Assembly (NCBI RefSeq): GCF_900105055.1
Contig: NZ_FNTA01000004.1
Location: 3,565,501-3,629,500, forward strand
Length of the DNA stretch: 64,000 bases
Reading direction: 5' to 3'
Origin: Amycolatopsis lurida
GTDB taxonomy: Bacteria > Actinomycetota > Actinomycetes > Mycobacteriales > Pseudonocardiaceae
In this document: positions 50,009 to 57,165 of the stretch, piece by piece
Layout of the letters: each line of letters opens with the position of its first letter
How positions within the stretch are numbered: position 1 is the stretch's first letter
Made by a program: the position numbers and the translations under genes
The notes under the pieces: model-generated
Told to the model about the DNA's origin: nothing
The model's input: the letters and a program-made list of their open reading frames with translations, nothing else
Database searches by the model: none

Positions 50009-51631
50009 CTACTGGCCTCCTTGCGGTGGCCTCGCGGCGCCCAGCAGGCTCGTCAGCCGGATGTCCGGGGTCACCACGTCCGGATCCGTCCTGATGTCGA
50101 TGACGCACGGCCGTTGCCGCACCAGCGCGCTCGCGATGATCGGCTCCAGCTCTTCACGGTCGTCCACGGTGTACCCGGCGGCGCCGAGCCCGCGTGCCCA
50201 CGACGCGAAGTCGGTGACAGGGACGGTGACGCCCGAAAGCCGTCCTTGTTTGCGGGCCTGATGCACGGCGAGCGGGCCGTGCACTCCGTTCTGGAACACC
50301 AGGACGGTCACCGGAACGCGGTAGCGGACGGCGGTCTCGATCTCCTGCCCGGTCATGAGCGCGCCGCCGTCGCCCGCCATCGCGATCACCGTCCGGCGTG
50401 GTTCGGCGAGTTTCGCCGCGACCGCCGCGGGGACCGCGTAGCCCATGGCCGCGTTGCTCGGCCCGAGCTGGCTGCGCGGCGCGGTGAAACACCAGTAGCG
50501 GTGCATGAACTGGGCGAAGTTGCCCGCGTCACTGGTCACGATCGCGTCCTCGGGCGCGAGTTTGCGCACCGCCCGGATGACGTCGGCGGGATGGATACGG
50601 GTGGCGCCGCTGGTGTCGGGCGGTGTCATGAAGGTGTGCACGGCGGCGTTCGCGGCCGACGCGCGCCGTTGCCGCGGCGAGGCGACAGTGCGCAGTTCGC
50701 GCAGGAAGGGCTCGACCTCGGAGTCGACCCGGAAGGTCAGCCCGCCGCGGCGGGCCGGCTCGATCCCCGTGCCGACCAGCACCAGGGTCTGCGACGGCGT
50801 CGGATAGCGGAAGGACTGGGTGGTGACCTCGTCGAGCTGTGTGCCCAGCGCGAGCACGAGGTCCGCGCGCTCCAGCGCGTCCAGCTGCCGCGCGGGGATG
50901 CCGATGCCGAGGTGGCCGGCGTAGCGCGCGTGGTTCTCGGGGAAGGCGTCCTGACGGCGGAACGCGTTGTACACCGGCAGAGCGAGCTCGTCGGCGACGG
51001 CGATCAGCTCGTCGCGCGCGGCGCGGGCCCGGCCGCCGACGATCACCACCGGGTAGCGGGCCTCGTCGACCAGCTGCGCGACGGCCTCGGCGGTCCGGCC
51101 CAGCGCGCCGGTGGCGGGCGGGCGCACGGCGGCGACCGGTTTGGCCGAATCGAACGGGACCCCCCAGAAGTCGGCGGGGACGGCGACGACGGTGGGCCCC
51201 GGCCGTCCTTCCCGGCAGCGGGTCAGCGCCTCGACCAGCAGGCCGGGGACCTCGTCGGGCGATTCCGCGCGGCCGGTCCACTTGGCGATCGGCTCGAACA
51301 TGGCGGTCAGATCGGCGGTCGGCAGTTCGCTCGTCGGGCCGGGATCCTGCGGCGGGTTCTCCAGGAGGACGACCATCGGGCTCTCGTCCTGGTACGCCGT
51401 GGAGACGCCGATCGCGAGGTTCGCCGCGCTCGGGCCGCGGCCGGCCAGCAGCACCGCGGGGTGCTCGGTCAGCTTGCCTTCGGCCTCGGCCATGAAGGCC
51501 GCGCCGGAGTCGTGCCTCGCCGAGACGAAGGTGATCGAACGCTCGCGTTGCAACGCGTCGAGCAGATCCAGGAAGGATTCACCCACCACCGCGTACACGC
51601 GGTGGATCTGCGCCTCGGTCAGGATCCTCAC
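50009..51631 (-). CDS. Thiamine diphosphate-dependent enzyme (acetolactate synthase/decarboxylase-like)
   Basis: A 540-residue ThDP enzyme with the three-domain layout of acetohydroxyacid synthase-like proteins: PYR domain (1-170), central domain (190-330) and PP domain (350-530). The ThDP/Mg motif is intact (MAGDGGALMTGQEIETAVRY to VFQN). The conserved activating Glu of the PYR domain lies in an RHD motif (Asp41) instead of RHE, so the catalytic residue is Asp. No regulatory subunit (ilvN) is nearby, and it is not likely to be biosynthetic AHAS. GTG 51631 is the start. It is divergent from the iron-dehydrogenase. Confidence 0.85.
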   Translation of the reverse strand: MRILTEAQIHRVYAVVGESFLDLLDALQRERSITFVSARHDSGAAFMAEAEGKLTEHPAVLLAGRGPSAANLAIGVSTAYQDESPMVVLLENPPQDPGPTSELPTADLTAMFEPIAKWTGRAESPDEVPGLLVEALTRCREGRPGPTVVAVPADFWGVPFDSAKPVAAVRPPATGALGRTAEAVAQLVDEARYPVVIVGGRARAARDELIAVADELALPVYNAFRRQDAFPENHARYAGHLGIGIPARQLDALERADLVLALGTQLDEVTTQSFRYPTPSQTLVLVGTGIEPARRGGLTFRVDSEVEPFLRELRTVASPRQRRASAANAAVHTFMTPPDTSGATRIHPADVIRAVRKLAPEDAIVTSDAGNFAQFMHRYWCFTAPRSQLGPSNAAMGYAVPAAVAAKLAEPRRTVIAMAGDGGALMTGQEIETAVRYRVPVTVLVFQNGVHGPLAVHQARKQGRLSGVTVPVTDFASWARGLGAAGYTVDDREELEPIIASALVRQRPCVIDIRTDPDVVTPDIRLTSLLGAARPPQGGQ

Positions 51632-51787
51632 GGCCGTCTGGGCGACGGACGCTCCCGGTTGGTATCTAATGAGAAGAGCTTAGGCGGGCGGTGATCGGTG
51701 CCGTCAAGCGATCTTCCGATTCCGGCAACCCCGGAGCGGCGGAATGTCCGATATTCGGAACGTGTTCGAGCAAGGGAGCACGAAAAC

Positions 51788-53074
51788 GTGACCTCAGCCA
51801 CCGCCGGACGTGAAACTGTTTTCACTTACGGGGCGCCGGCCTTGAAATACGGCACCGGGTCGAGCGACGAGATCGGCTACGACCTCACCCAGTACGGCGC
51901 GCGCCGGGTGCTCGTCCTGACCGACGCGGGCGTCGCCGCGACGGGCTGGCCACAACGGATCGCCGAAGGTATCGAGACCTATGGCGTCGAAGCGGTCGTC
52001 TTCGACGGTGTGCACGTCGAACCGACCGACGTCAGCATGCGGAAGGCCGTCGACTTCGCCCGCGGGCAGGGCGAGTGGGACGCCTTCGTCGCCGTGGGCG
52101 GCGGGTCGGCCATCGACACCGCCAAGGCGGTGAATCTGTTGACCAGCAACGACGGCGACCTGATGGACTACGTCAACGCCCCGGTCGGCGGCGGCCGCGC
52201 CCCGAGCTCGCCGCTGAAACCGCTGGTCGCGGTGCCGACCACCACCGGGACGGGTTCGGAGAGCACCACGGTCTGCGTGCTGGACGTGTTGTCACTGCGC
52301 GTGAAGAGCGGCATCAGCCATCTCCGGATGCGGCCGAGCCTCGCCGTGGTCGACCCGCGGCTGACGGTGTCACAGCCGCCGGAGGTCACCGCCGCGAGTG
52401 GGATGGACATCCTCTGCCACGCCGCGGAGAGCTACACGGCCAAGCCGTACACCGAGTTCGACCGGAAGCGGCCGGAGGACCGGGTCCCTTACTGTGGCTC
52501 GAATCCGCTGGCCGACATGTTCGCCGAGCAGTCGCTGCGGCTGCTGTCGTGGGCGCTGCCCGCGGCCGTGCGGGACGGCTCCGACCTGAAGGCGCGCGAG
52601 GCGATGGCGCTCGCCGCGACGTTCGCCGGGCTCGGGTTCGGCAACGCCGGCGTGCACATCCCGCACGCCAACGCGTATCCGATCGCCGGGCAGGTCCGGG
52701 ACTTCCATCCGTCCGGGTATCCGGGCGACGAAGCCATGGTGCCGCACGGGATGGCGGTCTCGCTGACCGCGCCCGCGGCGTTCCGGTTCACCTTCGATGC
52801 CGCGCCGGACCGGCATATCCGGGTGGCCCGGCTGCTCGCGCCGGACTACGAATGGCCGGGCGATCTGCGTGACCATCTGCCCGCGGTGCTGGGGCAGATC
52901 ATGCGGGAGATCGGGATCCCCAACGGGATCGGCGCCGTCGGCTACACCGAGTCCGATGTGGACTCGCTGGTTTCCGGCACGGTGAAACAGCAACGGCTGC
53001 TGGCGACGGCGCCGCGCGAGGCGTCCGAAGCGGACCTCGCCGTCATCCTGCGCGAGTCGGTGACGCTGTGGTGA
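51788..53074 (+). CDS. Iron-containing alcohol dehydrogenase, hydroxyacid-oxoacid transhydrogenase-like
   Basis: A 428-residue group III (Fe-type) dehydrogenase. The motifs are GGGSAIDTAKAVN for NAD binding, PTTTGTGSE, and metal ligands in SGMDILCHAAESY, HIPHANAYPIAGQ and MVPHGMAVSL. The start sequence (FTYGAPALKYG) and length (about 430) match the ADHFE1/HOT group, which transfers hydride between hydroxyacids and 2-oxoglutarate. GTG 51788 is chosen for its ribosome site (GGGAG). A longer frame from 51698 is Arg-rich and unlikely. The downstream thioesterase overlaps it. Confidence 0.85.
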   Translation: MTSATAGRETVFTYGAPALKYGTGSSDEIGYDLTQYGARRVLVLTDAGVAATGWPQRIAEGIETYGVEAVVFDGVHVEPTDVSMRKAVDFARGQGEWDAFVAVGGGSAIDTAKAVNLLTSNDGDLMDYVNAPVGGGRAPSSPLKPLVAVPTTTGTGSESTTVCVLDVLSLRVKSGISHLRMRPSLAVVDPRLTVSQPPEVTAASGMDILCHAAESYTAKPYTEFDRKRPEDRVPYCGSNPLADMFAEQSLRLLSWALPAAVRDGSDLKAREAMALAATFAGLGFGNAGVHIPHANAYPIAGQVRDFHPSGYPGDEAMVPHGMAVSLTAPAAFRFTFDAAPDRHIRVARLLAPDYEWPGDLRDHLPAVLGQIMREIGIPNGIGAVGYTESDVDSLVSGTVKQQRLLATAPREASEADLAVILRESVTLW

Positions 53075-53487
53075 ACGCCGAGTACCCGCACTGGCAGACG
53101 GTTCCGTTGCGGTGGAAGGACAACGACGTCTACGGGCACGTCAACAACGTCGTCCACTACTCGGTGATGGACACCGTGATCAACACGTGGCTGATCGAAC
53201 GCGGCGGTCTCGACATCGAAACCGGTGAGGTCATCGGGCTGTGCGTGGAATCGCAGTGCAAGTACCACGCTTCGGTGTCGTTCCCGGGAGAACTCGAGGT
53301 CGGCCTGCGGGTGGGCCATCTCGGCCGGTCCAGCGTCCGCTACGAGGTCGGGATGTGCTCGAAGGAGACGGTGATCGCGGAAGGTCACTTCGTGCACGTC
53401 TTCGTGGATCGTGAATCCCGGCGGCCGGTCCCCGTCGAGGGTCTACTCAGGAGTGCGCTCGAAGAACTGCGCGCTGGGCTGGGGTAG
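53071..53487 (+). CDS. 4-hydroxybenzoyl-CoA thioesterase-like hotdog protein
   Basis: A 138-residue single hotdog thioesterase. The signature RWKDNDVYGHVNNVVHYSVMD includes the catalytic Asp and the H-V-N-N stretch. GTG 53071 overlaps the dehydrogenase stop, so the two are translationally coupled. It would release an acid from an acyl-CoA in the same short pathway as the dehydrogenase. Its 3' end overlaps the convergent ABC transporter gene by 45 nt. Confidence 0.9.
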   Translation: MNAEYPHWQTVPLRWKDNDVYGHVNNVVHYSVMDTVINTWLIERGGLDIETGEVIGLCVESQCKYHASVSFPGELEVGLRVGHLGRSSVRYEVGMCSKETVIAEGHFVHVFVDRESRRPVPVEGLLRSALEELRAGLG

Positions 53488-55179
53488 CCGCGGCGACCAC
53501 GCGTGCATGAGCTGGGCGTAGCGCGTGGACCGGTCCATGAGTTCGAGGTGGGTGCCCAACGCGGTCTCCTTGCCGTCCATCACCAGGACCCGGTCCGCGC
53601 GCAACGCCGACGTCAGCCGGTGCGCGATCACCACCAGCACCCCGCCCCGCTCGGCGAACGCCCGTTCCGCGCGGGCTTCGGCGGGTGGGTCGAGGTGCGA
53701 CGTCGCCTCGTCGAGGATGACGACGCCCGCTTCGCTCGCGTAGACGCGGGCGAGCGCGATCAGCTGCGCCTCACCGGCGGACAACGTGCCGTGCCCGATC
53801 TCGCCGTCGAGTCCGCCCAGCCGCGTGACCAGCGGTTCCGCGCCGACGGCCGTCACCGCCGCCAGGAGTTCGCCGTCCATCGCGGTCTGCGCGAACAGCC
53901 CGACGTTGTCCCGCACGGATCCCGCGAAGACGTAGGCCTCCTGGGGGATCAGCGCGATCATCCGGTGCCGCAGCGCCGCCGGGACCTCCCGGACCGGCAC
54001 CCCGCCGAGCAGCACCCGGCCACCTTGCGGTTCGAGCATTCCGGTCAGCAGCCCGGCCAGGGTCGACTTGCCGATCCCGCTGGGCCCCACGACCGCGAGC
54101 CGCTCGCCGGGCCGCAAATGCAGGTCGAGTCCTCGCACCACCGGCTGCGCGGCCGCGCCCCAGCTGAAGGTCAGGTCGCGGACGTAAATCGCGGTCCCAT
54201 CGGGTTCGGCCGTGCCGTCGGGTTCGGGCTCGGCCTGCGCGGTCTCCGCGAGCCGCCGCAGCGCGACGATCAGCCGCAGCACCACGGTGCTCGCGGTCGC
54301 GGCCAGCCCGCGCAACGCCGGCTGCATCGTCGTCGCGAGGTAGACGAGCGCGCCGAGCGCGGCCCCGGCCGTGAGCACGCCATCCCGGACCATGCCCGGC
54401 GCGACCAGCAACGCCAGGAGCAGCGGCACGAAACCGCCGGTCGCGATCACCACCGTCCTGGCCGCCCCGGACCGCGCCACCCTCACGGCCGCCGCGGCCT
54501 GCGTGTCTATGGCGTCGTAGAGCTCCAACGCGGCCAGCGGTTCCGCGCCGCAGGCGACGACGTCGCGCATACCGGACAGCGACGCGCCCGCGACCTCCGC
54601 GGTCCGCTCGTCGGCCAGCGCAAGCGCGCGCTGACGGCGAGCGAGCGACGGGAGCAGACAGGCGAACACCGCGACCGCGACCACCACCGGGATCGCGACG
54701 ATCAGCGCGAGCGAACCGGCGACGGTGAACAGCCCGGCCAGCGCCGCCACCGTCGTCACGATCATCCCGCGCGCCTGCACCAGAAGCCCGGCCGTGGCGT
54801 CGCGGACCACTTCGACGTGCTGGGTGATCCGGGCGACGCCGCTGGCATCAGGCTGGTTGCGCGGAGGTGCCGGATCGTGCAGGACCCCGCGCACGACGGC
54901 CGTCACCAGCGCGTCGCGCAACGGCTCGACGACCTTCCCGAGCTGATGCCACACCAGCCGTGAGCCCAGCGCGCCGATGACGGCGACCAGCCCGAAGACC
55001 GCGAGCCAACGCAGTCCGGTGCCTGGCCGACCCGCGGCAAACCCCTCGTCAACCGCGAGTTCGACCAGGCGACCGGACAAGAACGCGGGCGCGCTTTCCA
55101 GTACGGAGCAGGCCAGCAGGACCAGCCCGCCACGCCACTGCCCGGCCAGCGCCGAGCGGTAGAGCCCCCAGACGCTCAT
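53443..55179 (-). CDS. ABC exporter subunit (RamB/AmfB-like) of the lanthipeptide cluster
   Basis: A 578-residue fused membrane/ATPase half-transporter. The N-terminal six-helix domain (about 1-310) precedes the nucleotide-binding domain: Walker A VGPSGIGKST, signature LSAGEAQ (variant of LSGGQ), Walker B VVILDEATSHLD and H-loop VIAHRL. The Walker B glutamate is intact, unlike the partner gene. Together the two form a heterodimer, as RamA/RamB do, that should export the lanthipeptide. It starts at ATG 55179, overlapping the other subunit's stop by 4 nt, and its stop overlaps the convergent thioesterase gene by 45 nt. Confidence 0.88.
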   Translation of the reverse strand: MSVWGLYRSALAGQWRGGLVLLACSVLESAPAFLSGRLVELAVDEGFAAGRPGTGLRWLAVFGLVAVIGALGSRLVWHQLGKVVEPLRDALVTAVVRGVLHDPAPPRNQPDASGVARITQHVEVVRDATAGLLVQARGMIVTTVAALAGLFTVAGSLALIVAIPVVVAVAVFACLLPSLARRQRALALADERTAEVAGASLSGMRDVVACGAEPLAALELYDAIDTQAAAAVRVARSGAARTVVIATGGFVPLLLALLVAPGMVRDGVLTAGAALGALVYLATTMQPALRGLAATASTVVLRLIVALRRLAETAQAEPEPDGTAEPDGTAIYVRDLTFSWGAAAQPVVRGLDLHLRPGERLAVVGPSGIGKSTLAGLLTGMLEPQGGRVLLGGVPVREVPAALRHRMIALIPQEAYVFAGSVRDNVGLFAQTAMDGELLAAVTAVGAEPLVTRLGGLDGEIGHGTLSAGEAQLIALARVYASEAGVVILDEATSHLDPPAEARAERAFAERGGVLVVIAHRLTSALRADRVLVMDGKETALGTHLELMDRSTRYAQLMHAWSPRLPQPSAQFFERTPE

Positions 55180-56843
55180 TGCGCACCCTCGGTGAAAACC
55201 GCCTGATAAGCCGGATCCCGCCACAGCCCGTCGTGGGTGCCGACCGCCCGGACGCGGCCGTCTTCCAGCCACACCACCGTGTCCGCCCGCGACGCGGTGG
55301 CCGCGCGATGGGTCACCACCACCCGGGTCCGGCCGGGCAGCGTGCGTTCGATCGCCTCTTCGACCGCGGCTTCGGTGACCGTGTCGAGGCTGGCGGTGGC
55401 GTCGTCGAGGATGAGCACCCGTGGCGCGTGCGCGATCGCGCGGGCCAGCCCGATCCGCTGCGCCTCGCCACCGGAAAGCGGCGTCTCCGAAAGCGGCGTC
55501 CGGTAGCCGTCCGGCAGCCGGACGATCAGGTCGTCGACCTGCGCGGACCGGCACGCGGCGCGTACGGCGGCGTCGCCCGCCCACGAGCCGTAGCCGACGG
55601 CGTCACCGATGGTCGCCCCGAGCAGCGCGGGGCGCTCGAAGGCGAACCCGACGACCGCGCGGAGTTCGTTCGGTCGCAGCCGGTCCAGCGGACGACCGTC
55701 GAGCAGCGCCGCTCCCTGGTCCGGGGTCAGCAGGCCGCCGAGGACGCTGACCAGCGCGGACTTCCCCGAACCGGATCGCCCGACGATCGCGGTGAACCGG
55801 CCGCCCGGCACGAGCAGGTCGACGTCCCGCAACGCGCCTTCGACCGTGACACCGCGCAGTTCGAGCGCGCCCCGGCCCGGGACGACACCGAGGTCGCCCG
55901 GCTCGGGGACCGGCGAGTCCAGCACCTCGTTGATCCGCCGCGCACACGACCGCGCGCGGGAAAGTGTGGTGAGCAAGGGAATCTGGGTGATCAGGCCCAT
56001 GCCGAGCGCGACGTAGCCGAGCGCCGCGAGGACCTGGCCGACGGTCAGCCTGCCTTCCAGCACGCCGAAACCGGCGGCGGCGAGCACCGCGAGTTCCACC
56101 GCGGGCAGCAGCAGACCGGAGCGCCACACCATCCTGGCCTGCGTCCGCCACATCCCGCGGCCGGCGAGGCTCAGCTTCGGAAGCGGCCGCAGGACCCGTT
56201 CGGCCTCGCGGTCGGCGGTGCCCGACGCGGCGATCGTGCGGAGCCCGGTGACCGCGTCGACCATCCTCGCCGCGAGTTCGCCGGACACCTCTTGATAGGT
56301 CAGGACGTCGTCCGCGGTGTGCTTCAGATGGGTGCGCGCGAGCATCAGGCCGAACGGGATGCTGCCGAGGAAGACGAGCGCGAGCCGCCAGTCCATCAGC
56401 GCGAGCAGGACGACGGCCCCGCCGGAGATCAGCGTGGTCGATCCGAGCTGGACGACGACCGAGGCGACCATTCCCGCGCCGGTGCAGTCACCGGTGAGCC
56501 TGCTGATCGCGTCGCCGTCGGCGAAGGTCGATCGGGTGCCGAGCGCGAGATGGCGGTCGGCGAGTTTCCGGCGCAGCCAAGCGGTCGCGGCCGCGGTCAT
56601 CCGCGCGGTGAGGATGCCGCCGATCAGGCCGACGGCGATCTCGGTGACACCGAGGACGATCAGCCAGGAGACCTCGGGAAGGCTGGGCCGCCCGGCCACC
56701 ACGGCGTCCACCGCGGCGGCGAGCGCGCCGGGCAGCAGCAGTCCCGACGCCGTCCCGGCGAGCGCGCTGAGGATCAGCGCGATCAGGCGGGGGCGATCGA
56801 GCAGGGTCACGGTGACCAGCAGGCGATCGGCTGAACCCGCCAT
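55176..56843 (-). CDS. ABC exporter subunit (RamA/AmfA-like) with degenerate ATPase site
   Basis: A 555-residue half-transporter with six membrane helices (about 1-300) and an ATPase domain: Walker A GRSGSGKS, signature LSGGEAQ, Walker B VLILDDATASLD and H-loop VVTHRA. The catalytic glutamate after Walker B is Asp, so this site is probably hydrolysis-deficient. Asymmetry of this kind is typical of heterodimeric exporters. ATG 56843 with GAGGAG upstream is the start; a longer frame adds a non-homologous stretch. An attenuator-like hairpin (56923-56965) separates it from the precursor gene. Confidence 0.88.
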   Translation of the reverse strand: MAGSADRLLVTVTLLDRPRLIALILSALAGTASGLLLPGALAAAVDAVVAGRPSLPEVSWLIVLGVTEIAVGLIGGILTARMTAAATAWLRRKLADRHLALGTRSTFADGDAISRLTGDCTGAGMVASVVVQLGSTTLISGGAVVLLALMDWRLALVFLGSIPFGLMLARTHLKHTADDVLTYQEVSGELAARMVDAVTGLRTIAASGTADREAERVLRPLPKLSLAGRGMWRTQARMVWRSGLLLPAVELAVLAAAGFGVLEGRLTVGQVLAALGYVALGMGLITQIPLLTTLSRARSCARRINEVLDSPVPEPGDLGVVPGRGALELRGVTVEGALRDVDLLVPGGRFTAIVGRSGSGKSALVSVLGGLLTPDQGAALLDGRPLDRLRPNELRAVVGFAFERPALLGATIGDAVGYGSWAGDAAVRAACRSAQVDDLIVRLPDGYRTPLSETPLSGGEAQRIGLARAIAHAPRVLILDDATASLDTVTEAAVEEAIERTLPGRTRVVVTHRAATASRADTVVWLEDGRVRAVGTHDGLWRDPAYQAVFTEGAQ

Positions 56844-56922
56844 CCCACTCCTCAGTCTTGGTGGCTCCGCGTCCCACTCTTTGCCCCGTGTTCCCAACGA
56901 GACGAACCAGACGGCAAAATGA

Positions 56923-56965
56923 AGGCGCGGGAGCGGCGCACTTGGCCTGTGCCGCTCCCGCGCCT
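56923..56965 (-). terminator. Attenuator-like hairpin between precursor and exporter genes
   Basis: A perfect 15-bp stem (AGGCGCGGGAGCGGC, 56923-56937, with 56951-56965) and a 13-nt loop lie 18 nt after the precursor stop. TTCATTTT follows on the minus strand. It would terminate most transcripts after the precursor and allow some read-through to the exporter genes, which suits the excess of precursor needed. Confidence 0.75.
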
Positions 56966-56982
56966 CAGTGATCAGCCGTGAC

Positions 56983-57126
56983 TCAGTGGCAGGTCAGCAG
57001 GCTGACGGTGCTGTTGGCGCAGGAGGCCAGCAGGCTGAGGTTGCTCGCGCCGCCGTGGCTGCCACCGCCGCCGCCTTCGAGGACCTCGGGGGTTTCCAGA
57101 GCCTGCAGGTCGAGAACCAGTTCCAT
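56983..57126 (-). CDS. Class III lanthipeptide precursor peptide
   Basis: A 47-residue peptide, MELVLDLQALETPEVLEG at the N terminus. The leader has the L-x-L-Q-x-L-E box that LanKC enzymes recognise, and aligns with the FDLQSMETP of AmfS/RamS. After a Gly-rich linker (residues 18-22) the core has SNLSLLASC (Ser28-x2-Ser31-x4-Cys36) and STVSLLTC (Ser39-x2-Ser42-x3-Cys46). Each is a Ser-x2-Ser-xn-Cys motif that can form labionin or lanthionine rings, as in labyrinthopeptins and SapB. There are no other Cys. ATG 57126 has AAGGGAAC upstream. It sits 39 nt after the synthetase gene. Confidence 0.9.
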   Translation of the reverse strand: MELVLDLQALETPEVLEGGGGGSHGGASNLSLLASCANSTVSLLTCH

Positions 57127-57165
57127 GGTGTTCCCTTTCACTAGTTATCTCTTGGTCCGCCGTCC

